NCBI GenBank assembly: GCA_041399085.1
Contig: JAWKTM010000016.1
Location: forward strand, 72,735 to 136,734
Length of the DNA: 64,000 nt
From: JAWKTM01 sp041399085
GTDB taxonomy: Bacteria > Planctomycetota > Planctomycetia > Pirellulales > Pirellulaceae
Direction: 5' to 3'
The notes under the pieces are model-generated. The model was not told where the DNA came from. It was given only the letters and a program-made list of their open reading frames with translations, and ran no database searches. Shown piece by piece: positions 41,688 through 50,759 of this stretch. The stretch's first letter is position 1. Every line of letters starts with the position of its first letter. The position numbers and the translations under genes are program-made.

Positions 41688-42407
41688 TTATGGCGAACCA
41701 GCCGACCCGGAATCCCCACCCTGCCGTTCACGAGCCAGCCGGCCGCACGTCTCCATGTCGAAACCCAAGTCGGCCATCACGCGTTCGAATCGCGACAAAA
41801 CCCGCCGCCGATACTTATGGACGGTCATGCGGTCGACTTGAAATTTGCAGGCTACTTCCTCGGCCGACAGGTTGCCAAAGAAGTAGGTCTCGAAAATCTG
41901 CCACGTCTTCGGCTGAAACTCGTCGCGAATCAGACGCAGCACCCGAGCCGCCACATCCGGCAGATGCTCGACCGCCGACGCATCGCTGGACCCGTCAGCC
42001 GATGCCGAGGAACCGCCCTCCCCTGCCTCGAAAGAGGTTGACATCGCCGGGCTGGGAACTTCGCTCCAAATCTGCTGAGCCGTGGAACCGCCAACGCCTT
42101 GAGGCAACCGCCGTTCGGCACGCTGAAAATCCCGCACCAAGTTCGCGGCGATTGTAATGATCCACTTCCGCAGCCGATGTCCTGGCTGCGTCCGGTCGAA
42201 TTTAGAAATCGAATTGGCGACGCGTTGGAACACTTCTTGAACGATGTCGCCAGCGTCCGCATCCTGCAAGCCGCGCGAGCGAGCATACGAGTAGATCAAC
42301 GGACCGTAAGACTCGGCCAACTCTTGCCAAGCCGTTTGATCGAAACGACGGACCGCCAACAACCAAGTGCTGGACGTTGACGGTCCGTCGGCGAGTGGAA
42401 CGGGCAT
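41688..42407 (-). CDS. ECF-type RNA polymerase sigma factor
   Basis: A 239-residue sigma-70 family protein. Region 2 is clear (LIYSYARSRGLQDADAGDIV, then QEVFQRVANSISKFD and LRKWIITIAANLVRDF), and region 4 forms a helix-turn-helix (FFGNLSAEEVACKFQVDRMT, then VHKYRRRVLSRFERV). Between them is a long Ser/Ala/Gly linker (EAGEGGSSASADGSSDAS), longer than in typical ECF factors, in which a near copy of the G-rich word lies at 42018. Planctomycete ECF groups linked to Ser/Thr kinases are known; this matches that pattern, with the kinase gene downstream and no classical anti-sigma gene nearby. Confidence 0.9.
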   Translation of the reverse strand: MPVPLADGPSTSSTWLLAVRRFDQTAWQELAESYGPLIYSYARSRGLQDADAGDIVQEVFQRVANSISKFDRTQPGHRLRKWIITIAANLVRDFQRAERRLPQGVGGSTAQQIWSEVPSPAMSTSFEAGEGGSSASADGSSDASAVEHLPDVAARVLRLIRDEFQPKTWQIFETYFFGNLSAEEVACKFQVDRMTVHKYRRRVLSRFERVMADLGFDMETCGRLARERQGGDSGSAGSP

Positions 42408-42702
42408 CAGGCTACCTCGAAACTTGCGATACGCGGGGGGCGATCATCGAGCGTGGAAAGTACGCCTTGTCGAGGATTCACTTCCGTCGACAACGCCTCA
42501 GTATAAACCGCGCGGCTCACAGAATGTCGATCATGTGCTCGCCGCCATGCTCGGGATTTCCCACTAATCGGCGATTGACAGGATCGACAACGAATGTGCT
42601 CCGAGTCTTGGCTGATACGCGATTGCAACCACAATCGCCAACGGGGCATTATAGCCTAGCCCGGGCGAGTATCTGGCGCGAAATGGAGTCTTCGCGTTGG
42701 CA

Positions 42703-44566
42703 CTACTGGGCGGACGATTCCAACAAGTCGCCGAACTGCAGTTCGGCCAAGCGGTGATAGTAGCCCCGCGTTCGCATCAATTCATCATGAGAGCCGCTTT
42801 CCACGATGCGGCCACGCTGCAAGACGAGGATGCGGTCGGCGCGGCGAAGTGTGCTGACGCGGTTCGAGACCAGGATCGTCGTTCGCCGTTCGCGGGCCGA
42901 GTCCACTGCTTGCTGAATCTCATGCTCGGTTTCGGGATCCACCGCCGCCGTCGCGTCATCTAATACCAAGATAGGTGGATCCAGCAGCAAGGCGCGAGCG
43001 ATCGCCAACCGCTGTCGTTGACCGCCCGACAAATTCGATCCATGCTCGCCAATCAGCGTGTCATATTGGTCCGGAAGCTCGCATATAAAAGGCTCGGCCG
43101 CCGCAAGTCTCGCGGCTTGCTCGATCTGCGAGGGAGTTGCATCGGGATGTCCGAAAGCAATATTGGCGGCGACCGTATTGCTAAACAAGAAGCTCTCCTG
43201 AAACACAATTCCTATGTTGCGCCGCAGGTCGCCCAAATCAAGCTGTGTTAGCTTATGACCGTCGAGATAGATGGCGCCATGCGTGGGATCATAAAAGCGT
43301 GATATTAACGCCAGCAACGTTGATTTTCCCGAACCTGTTTCTCCCGCGATACCGATGCACTCACCAGGTTGTATGACGAAGCTCACATCTTCCAACACGG
43401 GGCGATCCATCACATATCCGAATGCCACGTTTTCGAAGCGGAGTTCGCCTTTCGCTCGCGGCAATGCGACGGCGTTCTCGGGGCTGGTGATTTCTTCCGG
43501 AGTGTCGATGACTTCGAAGACCCGCTGCGCTCCGATCAAACTGGTTTGGATCGTGTTGGCAATGTTGGTAATATTGCCAACTTGATTGGCGAACTCGTGT
43601 AACAAATTTGCCATCACAAACATGCCGGCCCCCAGCGGAATTTGTCCTTGAATGACCAGGTAGCCGCCGTAACCGATTAGTACCAACATGTTCACTTGAG
43701 TCAGCCCGCCCATAATCGGTTGGAACACGCTGACTTGCCAGAAGATCGACTTCACGTTGTCGGCGAATGCGGTCGTTGGCGATTTGAAACTTCGCAATCT
43801 CTTCCGGCTCGCGCGAGAACCCCTTTACAACATGAGCGCCTTGAACATTCTCCACCAACGTCGAAATGGCTCGATCCACGAGTTCCGCCGCTTGTCGATA
43901 GGCTGGCTGTACCACTCGGGAAAACCAGACCGATCCGATCCAAAGCAGCGGCGAGGCGGCCAAACAGGCCAACGTCAATAACACATGGACTCGCAGCATG
44001 TAGATCAAATAGATCAGCAGTGTAAGTCCTACAATCAATACACGGACCAAGACTCCATCCACAAACGTCCGCACGGCCTGGACGTCCCCGGCGGCTCGAT
44101 TGATCAGCGAACTGCTCTCGCTGGCATCGAAAAAGCGAAAACTGAGCCGTTGTAGTTTGTCGTACACATCACTTCGCAGACGTACCAGAATTCGTTGTGA
44201 GAAATGAGCCGATGAGACGGCTGCCGCGTATCGCAGGCCCGCGTTCAATAGTGCGAGCACTACGACCCCAATCGCAATCAAGATCACGACGCGCCACGGC
44301 GGCCAATCCGCGGGAGGCGCGATCCCCAACGGCCATCGCGGTGGCGGACTGCTGGGGTCGACGGCCGAGCGAAGAAAGTCGATTCCCAGCCCCGCGATCC
44401 CCAGGCCAGCGACGCTGACCGCCACGAGCGCCCCATGCAGCAGCACAACGCCCAAACTCTCCCATCGGTAACGCAGCCCTAACATCAGCAAACGACGTAT
44501 CTGCTGAAAGTTGCTCGGAGCAGGCGTGTTGTTCGGCGGCGTTGACGGCGCGGCAGTGGGCGGCAT
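42703..44566 (-). pseudogene. ABC exporter (fused permease-ATPase), one frameshift
   Basis: Two overlapping frames together encode one MsbA/LmrA-type half-transporter of about 620 residues. The upstream frame, from ATG 44566, holds the membrane domain (RWESLGVVLLHGALVAVSVA, LTLLIYLIYMLRVHVLL, ENVQGAHVVKGFSREPEEIA). After about 43771 the downstream frame continues with FADNVKSIFWQVSVFQPIMG, Walker A AGETGSGKSTLL, signature LSGGQRQRLAIARAL and Walker B ILVLDDATAAVD. One missing base explains the break; both halves are otherwise intact, so a sequence error is quite possible. Such exporters move lipids, peptides or drugs; the substrate is not deducible. Confidence 0.85.
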
Positions 44567-44722
44567 GAAAGCAGGACGCGGGCGAAAGCGGCCGGAGAGA
44601 GGCAGCCGCAAAGGACAGGTGAGTACGAGCGAAGGCATTCACGATAGGCGGAAGCGGGCCAACCTTACAACCACCGCGCGACGTGGCGTGAAGAAATCGA
44701 ATCGGCACTCAAGAAACGAACC

Positions 44723-44748
44723 AAGGACGAGCTGAACTGCTCGTCCTT
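44723..44748 (-). terminator. Probable terminator of rpsT
   Basis: AAGGACGAGC (44723-44732) pairs perfectly with GCTCGTCCTT (44739-44748) around a six-base loop. It lies 58 bases past the rpsT stop. On the minus strand the hairpin is followed by GGTTCGTTTCTT, only moderately T-rich. Confidence 0.6.
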
Positions 44749-44806
44749 GCCGTGTGGAAACGCTGCGACGCGAAATGATTGTCTTCGCGTCGATGGAGGA
44801 TTGTTG

Positions 44807-45091
44807 CTACGCGCTTTGAGCCGTGCCTTGCTTGGCCTTGACGATCAAGTGTTGCAGGCGAGACTTCGTGCGTCCGGCGACGTTCGGATGGATCACGCGG
44901 TGCGCGCCGGCTTGATCCAGACGCTTGGCGGCGACTTTGAACTCGGTCTCCGCGGCCGCAATATCGCCGGCCGTGATCGCTTGACGAACCTTCTTCAACT
45001 GAGTTCGCAACGAGGACTTCACGGCCCGATTCCGGGCTCGGCGGAGTTCATTCTGACGCAGACGCTTTTTGGCACTCTTGGTATTCGGCAT
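44807..45091 (-). CDS. rpsT: 30S ribosomal protein S20
   Basis: A 94-residue basic protein with the S20 pattern: MPNTKSAKKRLRQNELRRAR at the N-terminus, then NRAVKSSLRTQLKKVR, AETEFKVAAKRLDQAGAHRV and HPNVAGRTKSRLQHLI. It binds 16S rRNA in the small subunit. The gene is single, as usual, transcribed away from serC and followed by a hairpin terminator. Confidence 0.97.
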   Translation of the reverse strand: MPNTKSAKKRLRQNELRRARNRAVKSSLRTQLKKVRQAITAGDIAAAETEFKVAAKRLDQAGAHRVIHPNVAGRTKSRLQHLIVKAKQGTAQSA

Positions 45092-45359
45092 GGCTTCAAC
45101 AACTCAAACGCAATGGATATGGAGGAGCGGTTTTTCGCCAACCGCATCTCGGGCGAATTATCGAATCAACTTTTATCGAGGATGAAGGCCGGTTTGTCCA
45201 GCCCCTGAGGCGGCCGCCTCGAAGAAATCTCGCGTCGGAACCATGTGAGACGGAGCAATCCGGCCAGTCAGCAGCGTCCGATGTGCCTTCTCACGTTTCC
45301 GCTTAGCCCCTAGAATCGGCGTTTCGTTTTGGAAAAGCCTAACGATTTTGAGGATGGCC

Positions 45360-46469
45360 ATGAGCGTTGCGACTGCGACCGACCGCGTTTTCAACTTCTC
45401 CGCCGGGCCCGCCGTGCTGCCGCTGCCCGTGCTCGAACAAGCCCAACGAGAGCTGGTTTGCCTCCCCGGCGTTGGGGCTTCGGTCATGGAGATCAGCCAC
45501 CGCAGTCCGGCGTTTGAGGCGATTTTGAGCGACGCCACCGAGCGGCTTAAGTCGCTGCTGAACGTGCCGGAAAACTACCGCATTCTGTTTTTGCAGGGCG
45601 GATCGCGGTTGCAGTTCTCGATGATCCCGATGAATCTGTTGCGAGGCAGCCAAACGCCGGCCGAGTATCTCGTCACCGGTTCGTGGAGCCAAAAGGCGGT
45701 CGACGAAGCGCTCCGCGAAGGCCCGGTCCGAATTACCTGGGACGGTAAACCCCACAAGTTCGATCGCGTGCCGGCCGACAGCGATTTGCAGATCGACCCC
45801 CAGACGCCTTACGCCTACATCACCTCGAACGAAACGATCCAGGGCGTCCAGTTCCACACCGAGCCAAACGTCGGCGAAGTGCCGTTGGTTTGCGACGCCT
45901 CGTCGGATTTTCTGCATCGGCCGGTGGACATCAACCGTTATGGCATTCTCTACGCGTGTGCCCAAAAGAACGCCGGGCCGGCAGGTGTGACGATTGTGAT
46001 TATTCGCGAGGACTTGCTCGCCCGCGGCGCCGATTCGTTGCCGGGGTATCTCAACTATCGCGAGCACGCCGAAAACAATTCGATGTATAACACGCCGCCC
46101 ACGTTTGCCATTTATATGTTTGGTTTGGTCGCCAAGTGGTTACAAGAGGAGATCGGCGGTTTGGATGCGATGCACGCGCTGAATCGCGAGAAGGCCGCGA
46201 TGCTGTACGAAGTGGTCGATGCCAGCAACGGTTTCTATGGCGGCCATGCCCAGCCTGAAAGCCGTTCGTTGATGAATGTCACATTCCGTTTGCCGAATGC
46301 CGACGTGGAGAAGGAATTCCATCGACAAGCGAATGCCCGCGGCTTGACCAGCCTGGAAGGCCATCGCAGCGTCGGCGGCGTGCGGGCTTCGATCTACAAT
46401 GCCATGCCGCGTGAAGGCGTCGTCGAGTTGCGTGACTTTATGAAAGAGTTTTACGAGCAACAGGCCTAG
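45360..46469 (+). CDS. serC: Phosphoserine aminotransferase
   Basis: A 369-residue PLP enzyme matching SerC: VFNFSAGPAVLPLPVLEQAQ at the N-terminus, GASVMEISHRSPAFEAIL, LFLQGGSRLQFSMIPMNLL, SNETIQGVQFHTEP, VCDASSDFLHRPVD and the PLP lysine in YACAQKNAGPAGVTIV. It converts 3-phosphohydroxypyruvate to phosphoserine with glutamate. ATG 45360 is chosen because GAGG lies six bases upstream; ATG 45354 is also possible. serA follows after 101 bases, so two consecutive serine-pathway steps are side by side. Confidence 0.96.
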   Translation: MSVATATDRVFNFSAGPAVLPLPVLEQAQRELVCLPGVGASVMEISHRSPAFEAILSDATERLKSLLNVPENYRILFLQGGSRLQFSMIPMNLLRGSQTPAEYLVTGSWSQKAVDEALREGPVRITWDGKPHKFDRVPADSDLQIDPQTPYAYITSNETIQGVQFHTEPNVGEVPLVCDASSDFLHRPVDINRYGILYACAQKNAGPAGVTIVIIREDLLARGADSLPGYLNYREHAENNSMYNTPPTFAIYMFGLVAKWLQEEIGGLDAMHALNREKAAMLYEVVDASNGFYGGHAQPESRSLMNVTFRLPNADVEKEFHRQANARGLTSLEGHRSVGGVRASIYNAMPREGVVELRDFMKEFYEQQA

Positions 46470-46570
46470 TAGATCTTGAAGAGTCGGTCGTTGGACGCCA
46501 CTCGCAAGTCTCCCAACTCAAAACGCATATCTCACAATCCACCCTCCCGAATCTCATAGTCAAAACTCTC

Positions 46571-48196
46571 ATGCGTGTTATCGTTCTCGACAAGATTGCT
46601 CAGGAAGGTCTCGATCTGCTCGAAGCGGCCGAGGGAATCCAGTATGAAGTTCGCACGGGGCTAAAAGGCGACGACCTCAAGCAAGCGCTGACCGAATTCG
46701 ACGGAGCGATCTGCCGTAGTGGCGTGAAGCTGACGGGCGATGTGTTGGAAGGCAATCGGCGTTTGCGAGCGATCGTGCGGGCCGGCGTCGGGACCGACAA
46801 TATCGACAAGACCGTGGCCACTCGGCAAGGCATCGTGGTGATGAATACGCCCACGGGCAACACGCTGAGCACGGCCGAGCACGCCTTTGCCCTGATGATG
46901 GCTCTGTCGCGTAACATCGCGCCGGCCTATCAAAGCTTGGTCGAAGGCCGCTGGGACCGCGGCGCGTACATGGGAACGCAATTGGCCGACAAGACGTTGG
47001 GCGTGGTCGGCTTGGGGCGGATCGGCCAAGAGGTGGCCAAGCGGGCGCTGGCCTTTCAAATGAAAGTGATCGGCTACGACCCGTTCTTCCCGGCCGAACA
47101 GGCGGCCAAAATGGGAATCGAATCGGTCGAGAACGTGCGGGATATGTTGCCGCACGTCGATTATTTGACGGTCCACACACCGCTCACTCCCGAGACCAAG
47201 AACCTAATCAGTCACGCGGAAATCGAAACGATGCGGCCCGGCGTGCGGTTGATCAACTGCGCTCGGGGCGGAATCTATGACGAAGCCGCGTTGTCCGAAG
47301 GATTGAAGGCCGGCAAGCTGGGCGGCGTCGCGCTGGACGTGTTCGAAAGCGAACCGTGTACGAACAGTCCGTTGTTTGGCATGCCCAACGTGGTCTGCAC
47401 GCCGCATTTGGGGGCCAGCACCGAAGAGGCTCAGACGCAAGTCGCCGTCGAGGGCGTTCATCTATTGATCAACTTCCTGACGACCGGCGAAATCCGCCAC
47501 GCCGTGAACATGGCGGCGGTCGATCCCAAGACGCTGGCTGCGCTGCGAGGCTATCTGGACGTGGCTTATCGCTTGGGGTTGTTGTTGGCTCAGTACCACA
47601 GCGGCGCGGCGTCGAAGTGTGCGTTGTCGTATCGGGGCGAAGTGACGAAGAAAGACACGCGGCTGCTGACGGCCGCCTTCTGTGCGGGATTGCTGGAACG
47701 AGCGTTGGACGAGGAAGTCAACATCGTCAACGCCGAGGTGCTGTTGCGCGAACGGGGCATCAAGCTCAGCGAGAACTCGCAAAGCGAGATGGGCGCATTC
47801 AGCTCGTCGATGACCGCCGAACTGGAATGCGACGGGGCCAAGTTCATCGCCGGAGGCACGCTGTTCGGCAACAACATGCCGCGGCTCGTGCGGCTGGGCG
47901 ATTTCCGTTTAGAAGCCTACTTGGATGGCAACCTGCTGATCTTCACGCACGACGACGTGCCGGGCATCATCGGCTCGATCGGCATGACGTTCGGCAAGCA
48001 CAAGGTGAACATCGCCCAGATGTCGGTCGGCCGAGCCGGTTCGGCGCCGGGCGGGCAAGCGGTTGGCGTGTTGAATTTGGACGAGTTGCCGCCGAAGGAA
48101 GCCGTGGACGAGGCGCTCGCTCATCCGCACATCCACAGCGTCCAAGTTATCGCGCTTCCGTCGGCTGGCGAATTGCCCGCGTGGCTGGCGGGCTAA
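46571..48196 (+). CDS. serA: D-3-phosphoglycerate dehydrogenase (long form)
   Basis: A 541-residue protein of the long SerA type. The catalytic and NAD-binding domains occupy about residues 1-315 (VGTDNIDKTVATRQGIVVMN, LGVVGLGRIGQEVAKRA, MRPGVRLINCARGGIYDE, VCTPHLGASTEEAQ). An allosteric substrate-binding domain follows to about 450, and a C-terminal ACT domain (LLIFTHDDVPGIIGSIGMTF, VNIAQMSVGRAG) probably mediates serine feedback. It oxidises 3-phosphoglycerate, the first step of serine synthesis. It lies directly after serC, which uses its product. Confidence 0.97.
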   Translation: MRVIVLDKIAQEGLDLLEAAEGIQYEVRTGLKGDDLKQALTEFDGAICRSGVKLTGDVLEGNRRLRAIVRAGVGTDNIDKTVATRQGIVVMNTPTGNTLSTAEHAFALMMALSRNIAPAYQSLVEGRWDRGAYMGTQLADKTLGVVGLGRIGQEVAKRALAFQMKVIGYDPFFPAEQAAKMGIESVENVRDMLPHVDYLTVHTPLTPETKNLISHAEIETMRPGVRLINCARGGIYDEAALSEGLKAGKLGGVALDVFESEPCTNSPLFGMPNVVCTPHLGASTEEAQTQVAVEGVHLLINFLTTGEIRHAVNMAAVDPKTLAALRGYLDVAYRLGLLLAQYHSGAASKCALSYRGEVTKKDTRLLTAAFCAGLLERALDEEVNIVNAEVLLRERGIKLSENSQSEMGAFSSSMTAELECDGAKFIAGGTLFGNNMPRLVRLGDFRLEAYLDGNLLIFTHDDVPGIIGSIGMTFGKHKVNIAQMSVGRAGSAPGGQAVGVLNLDELPPKEAVDEALAHPHIHSVQVIALPSAGELPAWLAG

Positions 48197-48201
48197 GTCA
48201 A

Positions 48202-48402
48202 AGTCGCCTTTCGCTCCGCGAAAGTAGCGTCTGCTTTTTCAAACGCTGTTCCATCAGAAGGTTCACGTCTATGCCTCCTCGCGACTTTCGCGGAGCGAAA
48301 GGCGACTCTAGCTCCGCGAAAGTAGCGTCTGCTTCTTCAATCGCTGTTCCATCAGAAGGTTCACGTCTGCGTGCGCGACTTTCGTGGAGCGAAAGGCGAC
48401 TC
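48202..48402. mobile_element. Two tandem MITE-like units (C and D)
   Basis: Unit C runs from AGTCGCCTTTCGCTCCGCG (48202) to its inverse GCGGAGCGAAAGGCGACT (ending 48307). Unit D begins in that right end and stops with GTGGAGCGAAAGGCGACT near 48402. Both share GTAGCGTCTGCTT and CGCTGTTCCATCAGAAGG inside, so D is a partial duplicate of C. The terminal repeats match those of elements A and B near 29.4 and 30.2 kb. They start six bases after the serA stop. Confidence 0.75.
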
Positions 48403-48550
48403 TGGTCCGCGTCTCGCCAGCACCGACTTTGTCGATTATTCGGGTCGCGTGTCTTGCCGAGCATTCTGCGGATTCGGGTTGGAACGGTCGAAACTGTTTT
48501 ACGACGGTTAGCGATTGTACGCCCGAAATCTCTCCGCCAAGGACGCGACG

Positions 48551-49676
48551 ATGCGACACACAAGGGCCGTGGCCGCGACGATCCTCGGATCGATGCTGGT
48601 CATCACGGGAATTCTGAACCCAGCGTTCGGCAGAGAGCCATATCCGGTGCAGCCCGCCTGTGCCCAGTGCGAATCGACTCCCTCCTGCCAATGCGGCGCT
48701 TGCAATGGCGGAGGTCGTGCCGGCCGAGGCGGCTTGGGCAACGATCCGACTGGCTGCACGCCCGTGTTGGAAACCACGCCGGGCTGGAATCTTTACTGGG
48801 ATAGCTGCCTGACGCACTGGCCCAACTGCTCGTACATCGATCCATACGCCATGTCGAACGTGCCGACTTGGTACGTTGGCGCCGAGTTCGTGCCGCTGTT
48901 CCGCGACGCCAATCAAACCGTGGCGTTTGCGAACGACGGAGCCGGCACGACACTGCTATCCACCAGCAGCTTCGATGACGACTTCAACGCCGGCACTCGC
49001 ATCACGCTGGGGCGTCAGTTCGGCGATTGGTATCGGCTCGAAGGCAGTTATCTCGGTTCCTATGCCTGGGGTGACCAAGCGTTTGTGCTGAATCCGGTGG
49101 ACCCGGCCGTCGCGTCCCTGGACATCGCCTATACCTCGCGAATGCACACCGCCGAACTGAATCTGCGGCGCAAGATCGCTCTGCCATCGACCGCTTTCGG
49201 GGCGAACTTCCTGATCGGCGGTCGCTATACGCGGATCCAAGAAACGTTCGACTACGTGACGACCGGCCCCGCAACGAATGTGGCCGTGGCCACCGACAAC
49301 CAACTGCTCGGCTTGCAACTTGGCCTGCAATCGCAAGTTTCTCGAACGCAACCGCATGTGGGTCGACTTCGACATCAAAGGCTCGATCAATCGCAACTTG
49401 GCGTCGCAGAATACGCTGTTCAACAACGCACCGACCGCCGACCAGGAAGAAGCGACGACCTTCATCGGCGACATTCTCCTGGCGTATAACTACCAGTTCT
49501 CGCCGTCCTTCACCTTGCGGCTCGGCTACCAAGCGACTTGGATAACCGGCGTCGCCCTGGCCGAACAGAATCTGCCGGCCGATCTGATGGTGGCTCCCGT
49601 GCGTCCGGCCGAAGTCAACCACGGCGGCGACATCGTCTATCACGGCCCGGTGATCGGTCTGACTTGGGTGCGATAA
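48551..49676 (+). pseudogene. BBP7-family outer membrane beta-barrel protein, one frameshift
   Basis: ATG 48551 begins a signal peptide (AVAATILGSMLVITGILNPA), followed by a Cys-rich stretch (PACAQCESTPSCQCGAC) and barrel strands such as WYVGAEFVPLFRD, GTRITLGRQFGDWYRLEGSY and TAELNLRRKI. At about 49334 the frame changes: LLGLQLGLQ continues as RKFLERNRMWVDFDIKGSIN in the next frame, through FIGDILLAYNYQFSPSFTLR, LGYQATWITGVALAEQN and the stop at 49676. The family is typical of planctomycetes and thought to sit in the outer membrane. Both halves are complete, so one extra base, perhaps a sequence error, explains the break. Confidence 0.8.
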
Positions 49677-49951
49677 AGGCGGCCGCACCGCGTTCCGCCC
49701 GGCTTCCGCTCGGTGGCACGCCCAGAGTCTTCGATGGGCGTGGCTGACTTGCGAGATACGTTTCCAGCTACGTTGGTCCTCGCCCGCAACGGTCCACGCC
49801 CACCGCCGCTGCGCTATGGGCGTGCCACCCAACAGTCGCCTTTTGGCGAGCGGAATTTGCGAACGGACCCGCCTCACACGAGCCCGACGAACCAGTTTCA
49901 AGTCGCGGTGTTTGGAGGTCCCATTTGGGCGAAGCCCACGTTTCACCGTAG

Positions 49952-49970
49952 CCTGGGACAACGTCCCAGG
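49952..49970. repeat. Short palindrome in gene-less region
   Basis: CCTGGGAC and GTCCCAGG form a perfect 8-bp stem with a three-base loop. There is no T tract. Following words such as GGCTGAAAGCCATACGCACG resemble a dispersed planctomycete repeat I recall, but only one copy is in the window. Confidence 0.45.
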
Positions 49971-50096
49971 GACTGGCGCCGTTAGAAATCTTATTGGCTG
50001 AAAGCCATACGCACGCGAAGTGGAGTGGCGGATGAATCCGGCGCTCGGCCAAAGCCTTCAAGACGCAGCAGCGAGAAAATCTCCCTTTGCCATACC

Positions 50097-50474
50097 GTTA
50101 GCGTCCTGGGTTGTGCAGTTAGACCTCTGGGCGGCGTAGTTAGAGCTCTTGGCGGCATAGTTAGAGCCCTGGGCGGCATAGTTAGAGCCCTGGGCGGCGA
50201 AGTTAGTGGTCTCGGCCGTACAGTTAAAGCACTTTGCTGGGAAGTTAGAGTCCTTTACTCGGCAGTTAGAGCACTTTGCTGGGCAGTTAGAGTACTTTGC
50301 CGGGAAGTTAGAGCTCTGGGCCGCGAAGTTAGAGTCCTGGGCGGTGAAGTTAGACGTCAAATGGCCAATTGGTGGCGTCTTTGTCGGAGTTGGCGGCGCC
50401 TTTGTCGGAGTTGGTGGCGTCTTTTGCGTAATTGGTGGAACCATTTCGTCCATTGGTGGACTCTTTGTCGCTGT
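50097..50474 (+). repeat. 21-bp tandem repeat array 2 (18 units), heptad-encoding
   Basis: Eighteen consecutive units of exactly 21 bases run from 50097 to 50474. Thirteen begin GTTAG (core GTTAGAGCCCTGGGCGGC); the last five begin TGG or TGA (core TGGTGGCGTCTTTGTCGG). Read on the plus strand from GTG 50025 to 50477 the units give VRALGGI, VRVLCRE, VKALCWE, then WWRLCRS: heptads with V or W and L at coiled-coil-like spacing. On the minus strand a frame 50504-50058 starts with ATG and reads SNYAAQG and APPTPTK heptads. Absence of any indel over 378 bases suggests constraint on length, perhaps by translation. Which strand is coding, if any, is not settled. The rest of the 49677-50759 spacer holds nothing else I recognise. 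Confidence 0.85.
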
Positions 50475-50759
50475 TGAGCGCTGCTTTTTCGCAGCCGCGG
50501 ACATCTGTTACCCGACCGTAGCAATATCGGGCCATGCCACTAGCCCGGCTGGCACGTCAAGAGATTCTCTTTCGCTCGGAATGCCGGTTTCATAGCAGCA
50601 CGGACGGGCATCTGCCGAAAGCATGAGTGCTCAAATCACCCTAAGACGACTTCGACCGCGAACGAACGCTAGTAGGTCGTCGGAAGTTGACCTCTCTGTC
50701 GCTTGGCGTAGCAACTGACTTCGAGTCTGTCGGGGGCCGGAGTGTCAATTGCCGACGCG

